Source: Polaribacter sp. WD7 (GTDB lineage: Bacteria; Bacteroidota; Bacteroidia; Flavobacteriales; Flavobacteriaceae). Taken from it: DNA of 64,000 nt. Below are positions 15,897 to 26,360 of the stretch, piece by piece. The position numbers and the translations under genes were made by a program. Where the stretch lies: the NCBI RefSeq assembly GCF_003335085.1, contig NZ_QPEJ01000016.1, positions 186,001-250,000 of the forward strand, given 5' to 3'. How positions within the stretch are numbered: the stretch's first letter is position 1; each line of letters opens with the position of its first letter. The notes under the pieces were generated by a model. It searched no databases, had not been told where the DNA came from, and saw only the letters and a program-made list of their open reading frames with translations.

Positions 15897-16232
15897 ATGA
15901 AGATCTATAAAAATGAAAAGTTTACTAGAATCGTATTTTCTAACGAAAACTCTTTTCCCTCATTTTACACTAATTTTTTAATTGAAGAAAAAAAGTTAAA
16001 GGAAGAGAATATCATTGTTCAAGTTTCAGATAGCATTAACGTTTCTAAAGAAAATTTATTATTATTTTTGGATATAGCTATCCAAAAAAAAGGAAATGGC
16101 ACATCATTTGTGATATTAAATCCAGAAATAGATATTGATGATTTTCCTGAAAATTTAAATATTGTTCCTACCTTGCAAGAAGCTGAAGATATTATAGAGA
16201 TGGAAGCTATTGAAAGAGAACTTGGTTTTTAA
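15897..16232 (+). CDS. Small conserved protein between pyrB and rnz, possibly STAS-like
   Basis: A 111-residue soluble protein starting 2 bp after pyrB. It has alternating strands and helices (TRIVFSNE, ENIIVQVSDSINVS, NLLLFLDIAIQKKGNGTSFVIL) and ends with the segment PTLQEAEDIIEMEAIERELGF. The order strand-helix and the C-terminal helix recall a STAS/SpoIIAA-type fold, but that is inference. As far as I recall, a similar small gene sits before rnz in other Flavobacteria and is sometimes mislabelled ribonuclease Z; this one has no metal-binding His motif. The function is unknown. Confidence 0.7.
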   Translation: MKIYKNEKFTRIVFSNENSFPSFYTNFLIEEKKLKEENIIVQVSDSINVSKENLLLFLDIAIQKKGNGTSFVILNPEIDIDDFPENLNIVPTLQEAEDIIEMEAIERELGF

Positions 16233-16241
16233 TAAATATAA

Positions 16242-16562
16242 ATGAGCAAAAAAATACTTTTTATTATATTCTTAAGTATCACATTTTTAGGTTTTTCTCA
16301 AGAAAAAACTATCGATAAAGTATTTGCTGCTCCAAATCCTTTTACTAACTCAACAACAATAAACTTCACTGCTTCTAATATTTCTACAGTAAATTTTTCT
16401 ATAAGAAATGTTTTGGGTAAAACTGTTTTAAAGAAAAATATTCAGGTAAAGTTTGGTAAAAACACCATTGCTTTCTATAAGAATGATTTGCCTTCTGGCA
16501 TATACATTTATAGTATTCAAGATAAAAAGAAAATCATTTCGAAACGCTTTGTTATCAGATGA
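16242..16562 (+). CDS. Mini-protein: signal peptide plus T9SS sorting domain only
   Basis: This 106-residue protein consists of a signal peptide (MSKKILFIIFLSITFLGFSQ) followed almost at once by a complete type A T9SS C-terminal domain: VFAAPNPFTNSTTINFT, VNFSIRNVLGKTVL, DLPSGIYIYSIQ and KRFVIR. There is no room for a cargo domain. The stop codon overlaps the start of rnz (ATGA, 16559-16562), so the two are translationally coupled and the gene is expressed with pyrimidine and RNA-processing genes. It could be a relic of a larger surface protein, or a free sorting domain. The sequence shows the build clearly; the role is unknown. Confidence 0.8.
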   Translation: MSKKILFIIFLSITFLGFSQEKTIDKVFAAPNPFTNSTTINFTASNISTVNFSIRNVLGKTVLKKNIQVKFGKNTIAFYKNDLPSGIYIYSIQDKKKIISKRFVIR

Positions 16563-17476
16563 GTATTAGCTTAACCATTTTAGGTTGTCATTCTGCAACA
16601 CCAAGAATCAACGCTTTTCCTACGTCTCAGTATTTAGAAATCAACAATTGCCATTTTTTAATAGATTGTGGAGAAGGTACACAGAGACAAATGCGTAAAT
16701 ATAAAGTAGGTTTTTCTAAAATTTCTCATGTATTTATAAGTCATTTACATGGTGACCACTTTTATGGATTAGTTGGTTTACTTTCTACGTTAGGTATTTT
16801 AAGTAGAGAAAAAGAATTGCATATCTATGGACCTAAAGGCATAAAAGAAGTAACATTATTACAACTTAAAATTTCTCAATCACATGCTAAATTTCCTATG
16901 ATTTTTCATGAATTGTCTTCTACAAAAAGTGAACTGATTTTTGAAAATGATAAAGTAAGCGTAAGAACAATTCCGTTACATCATAGAGTATATACAAACG
17001 GATACTTGTTTACTGAGAAGAAGAAACCTAGAAAATTACACATGGCTAATATCAATCATTATGAAGAAATTGATAAGGCAGATTATTTGAATATTAAAGC
17101 GGGTAAAGACATTACATTATCTACCGGTGAAATTGTACCTAATTCTGAGTTAACATTACCTGCTCAAAAACCGTTAAGTTTTGCTTTTTGTAGTGACACT
17201 TCTTATAAACCCGATATTGTTCCAATAATTGAAAATACAGACTTACTGTATCATGAAGCTACATTTTTAGACGATAGAAAAGATTTAGCCACAAAAACGA
17301 GGCATTCAACAACAAAAGAAGCTGCACAAATAGCTAAAGATGCTAAAGTAAACCAGCTTATATTAGGCCATTATTCTGGGCGTTATAAAGATATTTCTGT
17401 TTTTAAAAAAGAAGCTCAAGAAATTTTTGAAAATACTGATTTGGCTGAACCAGGTAAGGTTTTTACTATAAAATAG
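16559..17476 (+). CDS. rnz: Ribonuclease Z
   Basis: RNase Z cuts the 3' trailer from tRNA precursors. It is a metallo-beta-lactamase fold enzyme of 305 residues. The zinc motif HLHGDHFYGL is at about 62-71, with LIDCGEGTQRQMRKY before it and further metal ligands in FAFCSDTSYK (about 212) and ILGHYSGRY (about 271). The exosite arm used to grip tRNA corresponds to about 150-200. It is the last gene of the pyrR operon, overlapping the T9SS mini-protein by 4 bp. Only 6 bp separate its stop from the convergent hydrolase gene, with no terminator between. Confidence 0.95.
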   Translation: MSISLTILGCHSATPRINAFPTSQYLEINNCHFLIDCGEGTQRQMRKYKVGFSKISHVFISHLHGDHFYGLVGLLSTLGILSREKELHIYGPKGIKEVTLLQLKISQSHAKFPMIFHELSSTKSELIFENDKVSVRTIPLHHRVYTNGYLFTEKKKPRKLHMANINHYEEIDKADYLNIKAGKDITLSTGEIVPNSELTLPAQKPLSFAFCSDTSYKPDIVPIIENTDLLYHEATFLDDRKDLATKTRHSTTKEAAQIAKDAKVNQLILGHYSGRYKDISVFKKEAQEIFENTDLAEPGKVFTIK

Positions 17477-17482
17477 AAGAGT

Positions 17483-18397
17483 TTAATCTCGTATTAAAGG
17501 TAAAGTAGAACAGCGTAATAACCCTTCTTGTTTTGCTATTTCTGCATACTGTACTTCCTCTACAGTAAACCCTTGTTCACGAAGCCACGTATTTAGTCTC
17601 AAAAAGTTTTTTTCTGAAATAACAATGTCTTCAGCTATAGAAAAGACATTACTATTCATATCATACATTTCTTGTTTTGTTATTTCAAAAATATTTTTTT
17701 TACCAAAAAAATCAACCAACCATTCATACTCTTCTTCAACTAAAAAACCATTTTTATGTAAAATTGCTTTATCTTTTCCTAACGGTTGAAAGCAACAATC
17801 TAAATGTAGCGCATTTTCTTTAGGATTTGTATTTGACTTTCTCAATTCGAAAGATTTCACAATTTTATTTGGAAACAATTTTTTTATGGCTTCTATTGCG
17901 TGGGTATTAGTTCTGGCGGTGATAAAATCAGCATAATTCTTTCCAGAATAAGTACCAACAAAAATATAATCGTTCCAAGGCATTACATCACCACCTTCTA
18001 CATGACATTCTTCTGGTAAAACGATGATTTTATCTGAATCAATTTGAGAAATAACATTATAAATAGCTTTATATTCTCTTTCTCTATCTGGTAGAATATT
18101 GGCTTGAATAAATTTATCTTCTATTACAAAAGCAATATCTCTAGAAAAAATTTGATTGTAATTCTCTATTACATTAGGTCTGTATACTTTTACATTGTAT
18201 TTTTTAAATATCTCAGCAACAGCATCAATTTCTTTTATCATATCTTTTTCAAGAGGATATGTACCAGATAAGACATGCTGTATACTTTTAGGGTCGTAAC
18301 AATCCTTAACCTCAGGCACTCCGCCATTACTATTTGCAATGCCTAAAATAACTGCTCTAAGACGAGCAGTTTCATTATGAATATTTAGTTTTAGCAT
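17483..18397 (-). CDS. Amidinotransferase/DDAH-fold hydrolase (arginine deiminase-like)
   Basis: A 304-residue member of the guanidine-modifying superfamily (arginine deiminase, dimethylarginine dimethylaminohydrolase). Active-site segments are visible: SRDIAFVIED (about 90), EECHVEGGDVMPW (about 128), NALHLDCCFQPLG with the catalytic His (about 198) and the nucleophilic Cys in LLRCSTLPLIRD at the very C-terminus. The substrate (arginine, methylarginine or a related guanidine) cannot be set from sequence. It is likely cytoplasmic, as there is no signal peptide. It lies downstream of gltA in the same direction but is separated from it by a terminator hairpin. Confidence 0.85.
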   Translation of the reverse strand: MLKLNIHNETARLRAVILGIANSNGGVPEVKDCYDPKSIQHVLSGTYPLEKDMIKEIDAVAEIFKKYNVKVYRPNVIENYNQIFSRDIAFVIEDKFIQANILPDREREYKAIYNVISQIDSDKIIVLPEECHVEGGDVMPWNDYIFVGTYSGKNYADFITARTNTHAIEAIKKLFPNKIVKSFELRKSNTNPKENALHLDCCFQPLGKDKAILHKNGFLVEEEYEWLVDFFGKKNIFEITKQEMYDMNSNVFSIAEDIVISEKNFLRLNTWLREQGFTVEEVQYAEIAKQEGLLRCSTLPLIRD

Positions 18398-18411
18398 ACT
18401 TTTGATGATAA

Positions 18412-18440
18412 AAAAAGCTTCATAAAAATGAAGCTTTAAT
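18412..18440 (-). terminator. Terminator of gltA
   Basis: AAAGCTTCAT and ATGAAGCTTT pair around AAAA, and on the minus strand a run of seven T follows. The arms are nearly the same as those of the eno terminator at 19873-19906. Confidence 0.8.
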
Positions 18441-18461
18441 TTTATAAATTTACTAAAAAAA

Positions 18462-19748
18462 CTATCTATTTTGTATTTCTACAAACGGTCTATAATTTTC
18501 ACCTGTATAAATTTGACGTGGACGCCCTATAGGTTCTTTACGCAATCTCATTTCTTTCCATTGCGCAATCCAACCTGGTAAACGACCTAAAGCAAACATT
18601 ACTGTAAACATTTCTACAGGAATTCCCATTGCTCTGTATATAATTCCTGAATAAAAATCTACGTTAGGATATAATTTTCTATCTACAAAATAAGGATCAT
18701 TTAATGCTTCTTGTTCTAAGCCTTTTGCTATCTCTAAAATTGGATCTTCAACTCCTAAATCATTTAATACTTCATCTGCAGCTTTTTTAATAATTTTAGC
18801 TCTAGGGTCAAAGTTTTTATATACTCTATGTCCAAAGCCCATTAATCTAAAAGGATCGCTTTTATCTTTAGCTTTAGCCATATATTTTTTAGTATCTCCT
18901 CCATCTTCTTTAATTGCTTCTAACATTTCTAATACAGCTTGGTTAGCACCACCATGTAATGGCCCCCATAAAGCAGAAATACCAGCAGACAAAGAAGCAA
19001 ATAAGCCTGCATGAGATGAACCTACTATTCTAACAGTAGATGTAGAACAATTCTGTTCATGGTCTGCATGTAAGATTAATAATTTATCCAAAGCATCTTT
19101 AACAATAGGATTTACTTCAAAATCTTCGTTAGGTTGCTTGTACATCATATACATTAAGTTTTCTACATAACCTAATGTCTTTTTCCCATAATTTAAATGT
19201 AAACCTTGTTTTTTACGCATTGTCCAAGCCACTAAAACAGGAAACTTTCCTAGTATTCTAACAATAGCGTTATACATGTCTGCTGTAGACTCTATATTTA
19301 CTGAGGAAGGGTTGAATGCTGTCAATGCACTAGTTAAAGAAGACAAAACCCCCATTGGGTGTGCTGTCTTTGGAAATGCCTCTAATATCTTTCTTACATC
19401 ATCATCTACTAAAGATTGAGCTTTAATGTCATCATGAAATTTCTCTAATTCTTCTTTTGTTGGTAAATCACCAAAGATTAATGCATATGCTGTTTCTAAG
19501 AAGTCAGCTTTTTCAGCCAACTCTTCAATAGAATATCCTCTGTATCGTAAAATTCCTTTTTCACCATCTAAAAATGTAATCGCACTTTCACAAGAACCTG
19601 TATTTTTGAATCCAGGGTCTATGGTAATTACCCCGTCTGTTGCCCCTCTAAGTGTTTTAATATTGATAGCAACTTCATTCTCTGTTCCTTTAATTAGTGG
19701 GAATTCGTATGATTTTCCTCCTACTTCTAATTTAGCGATATCTGACAT
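18462..19748 (-). CDS. gltA: Citrate synthase
   Basis: GltA condenses acetyl-CoA and oxaloacetate to citrate at the entry of the TCA cycle. At 428 residues it has the length and N-terminal beta-domain (about 1-60) of the hexameric type II enzyme. Active-site segments include LILHADHEQNCSTSTVR, VGSSHAGLFASLSAGISALWGPLHGGANQ and GFGHRVYKNFDPRAKIIK, carrying the two catalytic His and the arginine, and near the end MGIPVEMFTVMFALGRLPGW. It is monocistronic: a terminator follows and a TATCTTCG motif (19783-19790) upstream may be its -7 box. Confidence 0.96.
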   Translation of the reverse strand: MSDIAKLEVGGKSYEFPLIKGTENEVAINIKTLRGATDGVITIDPGFKNTGSCESAITFLDGEKGILRYRGYSIEELAEKADFLETAYALIFGDLPTKEELEKFHDDIKAQSLVDDDVRKILEAFPKTAHPMGVLSSLTSALTAFNPSSVNIESTADMYNAIVRILGKFPVLVAWTMRKKQGLHLNYGKKTLGYVENLMYMMYKQPNEDFEVNPIVKDALDKLLILHADHEQNCSTSTVRIVGSSHAGLFASLSAGISALWGPLHGGANQAVLEMLEAIKEDGGDTKKYMAKAKDKSDPFRLMGFGHRVYKNFDPRAKIIKKAADEVLNDLGVEDPILEIAKGLEQEALNDPYFVDRKLYPNVDFYSGIIYRAMGIPVEMFTVMFALGRLPGWIAQWKEMRLRKEPIGRPRQIYTGENYRPFVEIQNR

Positions 19749-19872
19749 TCTATTGATGTTTTTTTGTATAGTTTTCTTTGGACGAAGATACTGTTTTTAA
19801 AAGAATTTAAAAAGTCAACTAGAGCAGAATTTATGGGATTTAAAAGAAAATTAACGTATTCCTTAATAATGT

Positions 19873-19906
19873 AAAAAAAGCTTCATAATTTCTTATGAAG
19901 CTTTTT
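19873..19906 (-). terminator. Terminator of eno
   Basis: A 14-bp stem (AAAAAGCTTCATAA and TTATGAAGCTTTTT) with a 4-nt loop lies just downstream of the eno stop codon at 19927; on the minus strand it ends in a T run. Confidence 0.85.
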
Positions 19907-19926
19907 AGTAAACAACTATTTTGTTA

Positions 19927-21243
<1,317 letters not shown>

Positions 21244-21345
21244 ATTTTGTAATGTTGCTAAATTACAAAAATGTACTTAGCATTTGAAGATAAATGTCTA
21301 ATAAATTACGAAAACGTTTACTCTAAAATAAACTTAAATAAAAAA

Positions 21346-21406
21346 CCCACTCATAAAATGAGTGGGAAAATTGCTATGAAAAAGAATGTGATTTTTACAT
21401 CACATT
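21346..21406 (-). terminator. Tandem terminators of carA
   Basis: Two hairpins follow carA on the minus strand. AATGTGAT/ATCACATT (21385-21406) is followed by CTTTTTC, and CCCACTCAT/ATGAGTGGG (21346-21366) is followed by six T. They lie 80-140 bp beyond the carA stop, within a 271-bp gap that holds no gene I can support. Confidence 0.75.
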
Positions 21407-21484
21407 ATAAAAGTAGATTTTTTTTGTCATTCCTTACAAAATAATTGATAAAAAACAATTAAGTGTAGACGAAATGCATTTAAG

Positions 21485-22603
21485 TTACGACAAAACCTTT
21501 TTTGACTTTTTAATATTATCTATAAATTGATCAAACAAATACTCAGAGTCATGAGGCCCAGGACTTGCTTCTGGATGGTATTGTACAGAAAATACATTTT
21601 TATCTTTTAACCGAATTCCTGCTACAGTATGATCATTTAAATGTACATGAGTAATTTCTACATTTGTTTTTGCTTCTGTTTCTTCTCTATTGATAGCAAA
21701 ACCATGATTTTGAGAAGTAATTTCTCCTTTACCTGTAAGTAAATTTTTTACAGGGTGATTTATACCTCTATGTCCATTATGCATTTTATAAGTAGATATA
21801 CCTTGAGAAAGAGCTATTACTTGATGTCCTAGACAAATACCAAATAAAGGTAGATTTTTATCTATAATTTCTTTTGCTACAGATTGAGCTTCTTCTAGTG
21901 GTTCTGGATCGCCTGGTCCATTAGAAATAAAATAGCCATCTGGATTAAAGTTTGCTAAATCTTCAAAAGATGAATTAAAAGGATAGACCTTGACGTAAGC
22001 ACCTCTTTTCACTAAGTTTCTTAATATATTTTTTTTAATTCCAATATCTAAAGCCGAAATTTTAATCTCAGCGTTTTCATCTCCTACAAAATATGGCTCT
22101 TTTGTAGACACTTTAGATGCCAATTCTAAACCTTCCATACTAGGCACTTCTGCCAATTGTTTTTTTAATGCTTCAATGTTATCAATATCCGTAGAAATGA
22201 TAGCATTCATTGCTCCATTATCCCTTATATAAGCAACCAAAGCTCTAGTATCTACGTCTGATATGGCTACTAAATTGTGTTTAATAAACCAATCTTTTAG
22301 ATTACCATCAGAATCTACTCTAGAATGTGTAAAACTAAAATTTCTACAAATTAATCCTGCTATTTTAATTCCATCAGACTCTACCTCATTATTATTGATT
22401 CCATAATTACCAATATGTGCATTAGTTGCAACCATTAACTGACCAAAATAAGAAGGGTCTGTAAAAATTTCTTGGTAACCTGTCATACCAGTATTAAAAC
22501 AGATTTCTCCTGTAGATGTTCCTTCTATTCCCACAGATTTACCATAAAAAATTGTTCCGTCTGCTAATAAAACTAAAGCCTTTTTTCTTGTTTGATATTT
22601 CAT
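21485..22603 (-). CDS. carA: Carbamoyl-phosphate synthase small subunit
   Basis: CarA is the glutamine amidotransferase subunit that supplies ammonia for carbamoyl phosphate, used for both pyrimidines and arginine. The 372 residues divide into the N-terminal domain (ALVLLADGTIFYGKSVG, FNTGMTGYQEIFTDPSY, about 1-150) and a class I GATase domain. That domain has the nucleophile loop FGICLGHQVIAL (Cys about 257) and the His/Glu pair in VQYHPEASPGPHDSEYLF. The large subunit carB is not in the window. It follows the ribosomal cluster but has its own -7 motif and tandem terminators. Confidence 0.96.
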   Translation of the reverse strand: MKYQTRKKALVLLADGTIFYGKSVGIEGTSTGEICFNTGMTGYQEIFTDPSYFGQLMVATNAHIGNYGINNNEVESDGIKIAGLICRNFSFTHSRVDSDGNLKDWFIKHNLVAISDVDTRALVAYIRDNGAMNAIISTDIDNIEALKKQLAEVPSMEGLELASKVSTKEPYFVGDENAEIKISALDIGIKKNILRNLVKRGAYVKVYPFNSSFEDLANFNPDGYFISNGPGDPEPLEEAQSVAKEIIDKNLPLFGICLGHQVIALSQGISTYKMHNGHRGINHPVKNLLTGKGEITSQNHGFAINREETEAKTNVEITHVHLNDHTVAGIRLKDKNVFSVQYHPEASPGPHDSEYLFDQFIDNIKKSKKVLS

Positions 22604-22629
22604 TGATAGTTGTTGTATTTCTTACGCGT

Positions 22630-22637
22630 CAAATTTA
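22630..22637 (-). promoter_or_regulatory. -7 promoter element of carA
   Basis: The minus strand reads TAAATTTG, matching TAnnTTTG, 26 bp before the carA ATG. It lies beyond the rplQ terminator, which supports separate transcription of carA. Confidence 0.5.
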
Positions 22638-22720
22638 CAAATTATAACCTTTGTTGATTTGAATTTTGTGCTATGATTTTAACAATTTTATAAAGATGTT
22701 AAAATGAGTTTAACATAAAA

Positions 22721-22750
22721 AAAGGGATAAACTGAAACGTTTACCCCTTT
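22721..22750 (-). terminator. Terminator ending the ribosomal protein supercluster
   Basis: On the minus strand AAGGGGTAAAC pairs with GTTTATCCCTT (one G-U pair, loop of 6) and is followed by a T run. It lies 26 bp after the rplQ stop. Confidence 0.8.
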
Positions 22751-22775
22751 ATATACTTTAAAAAATCATCATCTT

Positions 22776-23261
22776 TTATTCTTCAGATTTTTTTTCTGTT
22801 GCTGTTTCTTCTACTTGAGCAGTAGCTTCTGTTTTAGATCCACCACTTCTTCTACTTCTACGAGTAGATTTTTTAGCTTTTGCACCTTTAGGATTATAGA
22901 TTTCGTTATAGTCAACTAATTCTACCATGGCCATAGGAGCGTTATCTCCTTGACGATTACCTAATTTAATAATACGTACATAACCTCCTGGTCTGTCACC
23001 TACTTTTACAGAAACCTCTCTAAACAATTCTGTTACAGCATACTTATTACGTAAATAAGAAAAAACAATACGTCTGTTATGAGTTGTATCAGTTTTAGAC
23101 TTTGTAATTAATGGCTCAACAAAAGTTCTTAATGCTTTTGCTTTTGCAACAGTTGTGTTAATACGCTTATGTTCTATTAATGAACATGCCATATTAGCTA
23201 GCATTGCTTTTCTATGCGCTGTCTTTCTTCCTAAATGATTGTGTTTCTTTCCGTGTCTCAT
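22776..23261 (-). CDS. rplQ: Ribosomal protein bL17
   Basis: bL17 is a large-subunit protein near the exit tunnel. The core (about 1-118) is standard: [38 protein letters not shown] and the [21 protein letters not shown] segment. The 161-residue length reflects a charged C-terminal tail (about 125-161, [11 protein letters not shown] then Glu/Thr/Lys-rich), as is common in Bacteroidota. It is the last gene of the alpha cluster, 88 bp after rpoA, and is followed by a terminator. Confidence 0.97.
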   Translation of the reverse strand: MRHGKKHNHLGRKTAHRKAMLANMACSLIEHKRINTTVAKAKALRTFVEPLITKSKTDTTHNRRIVFSYLRNKYAVTELFREVSVKVGDRPGGYVRIIKLGNRQGDNAPMAMVELVDYNEIYNPKGAKAKKSTRRSRRSGGSKTEATAQVEETATEKKSEE

Positions 23262-23349
23262 TTTTGACGTTTGTTTTAATCTTTCATCTTGCTCTACCCT
23301 TTTTGAGGAGCAAAATATGAAAGTGTTTAATTTTTATTATTAGACTTGA

Positions 23350-24342
23350 TTAGTCTTTATCTAATTTATATTTTGTTAAATCCATTCCAAAACTTAAACC
23401 TTTAACAATTACTAATTCTTCTAGTTCTGTTAATGATTTTTTACCAAAGTTTCTAAACTTCATCAAATCACTCTTATTAAAAGATACTAAATCTCCTAAG
23501 GTATCTACTTCTGCTGCTTTTAAACAGTTTAAAGCTCTTACAGATAAATCCATATCAATCAACCTGGTTTTTAACAACTGACGCATATGTAATGATTCTT
23601 CATCATATGTTTCAGTTTGCGCTATTTCATCAGCCTCTAAAGTAATACGTTCATCTGAGAATAGCATAAAGTGGTGAATTAATATTTTTGCTGCTTCGGT
23701 TAATGCATCCTTAGGATTAATTGAACCATCAGTATCTATATCAAAAACTAATTTTTCATAATCTGTTTTTTGCTCAACACGATAATTTTCGATTGCATAT
23801 TTTACATTCTTAATTGGCGTGTAAATAGAATCTGTAAAGATAGTTCCTATTGGTGCAGAAGCTTTTTTATTTTCTTCTGCAGGTACGAAACCTCTACCTT
23901 TTTCAATAGTAATTTCTGCATTTAATTTTACAGATTTTTCCATATTGCAGATAACTAAATCTGGATTTAGTACCTGAAAACCTGATATAAATTTCTGTAA
24001 ATCTCCTGCAGTAAACTGCTCTTGATCTGAGATTGATATAGAAACCGTTTCTCTATCTGTTTCATCAATTTGCTTCTTAAAACGAACTTGTTTTAAGTTT
24101 AAGATAATCTCTGTTACATCTTCTACAATTCCTGAAACTGTTGAAAACTCATGCTCTACACCGTCTATTCTTAATGATGTAATAGCAAAACCTTCTAAAG
24201 ATGATAATAATACTCTTCTTAAAGCATTACCTACTGTCAAACCAAAACCTGGTTCTAATGGTCTAAATTCGAATCTACCAGAGAAATCTGTAGACTCTAT
24301 CATTATTACCTTATCTGGTTTTTGAAAATTTAAAATTGCCAT
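23350..24342 (-). CDS. rpoA: RNA polymerase alpha subunit
   Basis: The 330-residue protein has both domains: the N-terminal dimerisation domain (about 1-230; [31 protein letters not shown]) and the C-terminal DNA-binding domain (about 255-320; [32 protein letters not shown]). The alpha CTD keeps the helix-hairpin-helix that contacts upstream DNA and activators. It sits between rpsD and rplQ, as in most Bacteria. Confidence 0.97.
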   Translation of the reverse strand: MAILNFQKPDKVIMIESTDFSGRFEFRPLEPGFGLTVGNALRRVLLSSLEGFAITSLRIDGVEHEFSTVSGIVEDVTEIILNLKQVRFKKQIDETDRETVSISISDQEQFTAGDLQKFISGFQVLNPDLVICNMEKSVKLNAEITIEKGRGFVPAEENKKASAPIGTIFTDSIYTPIKNVKYAIENYRVEQKTDYEKLVFDIDTDGSINPKDALTEAAKILIHHFMLFSDERITLEADEIAQTETYDEESLHMRQLLKTRLIDMDLSVRALNCLKAAEVDTLGDLVSFNKSDLMKFRNFGKKSLTELEELVIVKGLSFGMDLTKYKLDKD

Positions 24343-24437
24343 TTTTTCTTCGTTTTAATTGTTATTAGGTTGCGCGGTTTATAAGTTTGAAGAAGTACAA
24401 ATAAACCCTTTGGCCAAATACCAATATGATTAATATA

Positions 24438-25043
24438 TTATTTAGAATACAATTCTACGATTAGCTGCTCTTTGATGTTTTCTGGAATCTGTAATCTTTC
24501 TGGTACTTTAACAAAAGTTCCTGTTTTTGTATCGCTGTTCCAAGTCAACCATTCATATACATTACTATTAGATGCTAAAGCATCTTCGATAGCAACTAAT
24601 GATTTAGATTTTTCTCTTACTGCAACAACATCACCTTCATTTAATCTGTATGACGGTATATTTACAATATTACCATTAACAGTAATATGCCTGTGAGAAA
24701 CTAATTGACGAGCACCACTTCTAGATTTAGAAACTCCCATTCTATAAACTACGTTGTCTAAACGTGATTCACATAATTGTAATAAAATTTCACCTGTAAT
24801 ACCTTGAGATGCAGATGCTTTCTTAAAAAGATTACTAAATTGACGCTCTAAAATACCATAAGTGTATTTAGCTTTTTGTTTTTCAGCTAACTGAGTAGCA
24901 TATTCAGATTTCTTTCCACGACGTCTGTTGTTTCCATGTTGTCCTGGAGGGTAGTTTCTTTTTTCAAAGTTTTTGTCTTCTCCAAATATTGCTTCACCAA
25001 ATTTACGAGCAATCTTTGTTTTTGGTCCTGTATATCTTGCCAT
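24438..25043 (-). CDS. rpsD: Ribosomal protein uS4
   Basis: uS4 is a primary 16S rRNA binder that nucleates the small-subunit body. The 201 residues carry the N-terminal region [19 protein letters not shown] and the S4 RNA-binding domain [12 protein letters not shown]...[12 protein letters not shown] (about 92-155). The zinc-binding Cys cluster found near the N-terminus of some S4 proteins is absent, so this is the zinc-free form. In E. coli S4 represses the alpha operon; gaps of 133 and 95 bp flank the gene here, but no matching structure was recognised. Confidence 0.97.
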   Translation of the reverse strand: MARYTGPKTKIARKFGEAIFGEDKNFEKRNYPPGQHGNNRRRGKKSEYATQLAEKQKAKYTYGILERQFSNLFKKASASQGITGEILLQLCESRLDNVVYRMGVSKSRSGARQLVSHRHITVNGNIVNIPSYRLNEGDVVAVREKSKSLVAIEDALASNSNVYEWLTWNSDTKTGTFVKVPERLQIPENIKEQLIVELYSK

Positions 25044-25176
25044 TTTGTTGTTATTATAATTAGGGACTATGAATTAAGGCTTGATCCTTCGATAATCTTA
25101 ATCCTAATTTGTTAAAATATAATTTTGATTTACTTCAATACTAAAATAAGTAGTTTATAATTTGAAAAACAGCAAA

Positions 25177-25560
25177 TTATACTCTTCTTCTTTTAGGTGG
25201 ACGACAACCGTTATGTGGAATTGGTGTAACATCTATTATTTCTGTTACTTCAATGCCTGCATTATGTAAAGATCTTATTGCAGACTCTCTACCATTACCT
25301 GGTCCTTTTACGTAAACTTTTACTTTACGTAAACCCGCTTCTTTTGCAACACCTGCACAATCTTCTGCCGCTAATTGAGCAGCATAAGGAGTGTTCTTTT
25401 TAGAACCTCTAAAACCCATTTTACCTGCAGACGACCAAGAAACTACGTCACCTTTTTTGTTTGTTAAAGAAATTATGATATTGTTGAAAGAAGCATTTAT
25501 ATGAGCTTCTCCAATAGCATCTACTATTACTTTACGTTTTTTTGCACTTGCTTTTGCCAT
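25177..25560 (-). CDS. rpsK: Ribosomal protein uS11
   Basis: uS11 lines the platform of the small subunit near the mRNA exit. The 127 residues include [28 protein letters not shown] (about 19), [18 protein letters not shown] and the C-terminal [17 protein letters not shown]. The Asn-Gly pair in PHNGCRPPK is the site that is often isomerised to isoaspartate in S11. It lies 88 bp after rpsM. Confidence 0.97.
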   Translation of the reverse strand: MAKASAKKRKVIVDAIGEAHINASFNNIIISLTNKKGDVVSWSSAGKMGFRGSKKNTPYAAQLAAEDCAGVAKEAGLRKVKVYVKGPGNGRESAIRSLHNAGIEVTEIIDVTPIPHNGCRPPKRRRV

Positions 25561-25648
25561 AAGTTTTTACTTTTAGTTATTAAGTTTAGTAAGTTGTATA
25601 ATAAAGATATACGGCACACTAAACCACAACTAGGTTAATCTCTAACTA

Positions 25649-26014
25649 TTATTTTTTCTTGTTAGCTACTGTTTTTCTCTTACCTTTTCTTGTACGAGAA
25701 TTGTTTTTAGTTCTTTGTCCTCTTAAAGGAAGCCCCATTCTGTGACGTATACCTCTCTGACAACCAATATCCATTAAACGTTTAATGTTTAATTGAACTT
25801 CAGAACGTAATTCTCCTTCAATTGTGAAAGCACCAACTTGTTCTCTAATTGCAGCGATTTGGTCATCAGTCCAATCTTGAACTTTTAAACTTTCATCTAC
25901 TTTTGCTTTTGCTAAAACTTCTTTAGCTCTACTGTTTCCTATACCAAAGATGTAAGTTAAAGCAATAACTCCTCTTTTATTCTTTGGAATATCAATACCT
26001 GCTATTCTTGCCAT
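25649..26014 (-). CDS. rpsM: Ribosomal protein uS13
   Basis: uS13 sits in the small-subunit head and contacts P-site tRNA and the large subunit. The 121 residues show [34 protein letters not shown], and the basic tail [28 protein letters not shown] that reaches toward tRNA. The ATG shares one base with the stop codon of rpmJ (TAATG), so the two are translationally coupled. Confidence 0.97.
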   Translation of the reverse strand: MARIAGIDIPKNKRGVIALTYIFGIGNSRAKEVLAKAKVDESLKVQDWTDDQIAAIREQVGAFTIEGELRSEVQLNIKRLMDIGCQRGIRHRMGLPLRGQRTKNNSRTRKGKRKTVANKKK

Positions 26015-26130
26015 TACCCTTGTCTTTGTTTAAATCTAGGATTTTGTTTGTTAATTACGTATAATCTACCTTTTCTGCGTACTATTTTGCAGTCGGCACT
26101 TCTTTTTTTAACTGATGCTCTAACTTTCAT
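26014..26130 (-). CDS. rpmJ: Ribosomal protein bL36, zinc-free form
   Basis: A 38-residue reading frame between infA and rpsM reads [20 protein letters not shown] and then [18 protein letters not shown], which is bL36. The usual CxxC...C...H zinc ligands are reduced to a single Cys: the first Cys is Ser, the third Asn and the His is Phe. This is therefore the C-minus, zinc-independent type. The stop TAA overlaps the ATG of rpsM by one base, and infA ends 13 bp upstream. Confidence 0.93.
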   Translation of the reverse strand: MKVRASVKKRSADCKIVRRKGRLYVINKQNPRFKQRQG

Positions 26131-26143
26131 CTGTTTATTTTTT

Positions 26144-26359
26144 TTAGTATCTGTATGTAATTCTTGCCTTTGTTAAATCGTATGGACTCATTTCTAATTT
26201 TACCTTATCTCCTGGTAATAATTTGATATAATGCATACGCATTTTCCCTGAGATATGAGCCGTTACAATATGTCCATTCTCTAATTCTACTCGAAACATT
26301 GCATTAGATAATGCTTCTGTTATAGTTCCGTCTTGTTGAATTGCTGATTGTTTAGCCAT
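26144..26359 (-). CDS. infA: Translation initiation factor IF-1
   Basis: IF-1 blocks the ribosomal A site during initiation. The 71-residue protein is one OB-fold, with [53 protein letters not shown] visible in two parts: the strand 1-3 region and the GKMR-xxYI-x-LPGD segment. It starts 1 bp after the secY stop, so translation of the two is probably coupled. Confidence 0.97.
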   Translation of the reverse strand: MAKQSAIQQDGTITEALSNAMFRVELENGHIVTAHISGKMRMHYIKLLPGDKVKLEMSPYDLTKARITYRY

Positions 26360-26360
26360 A

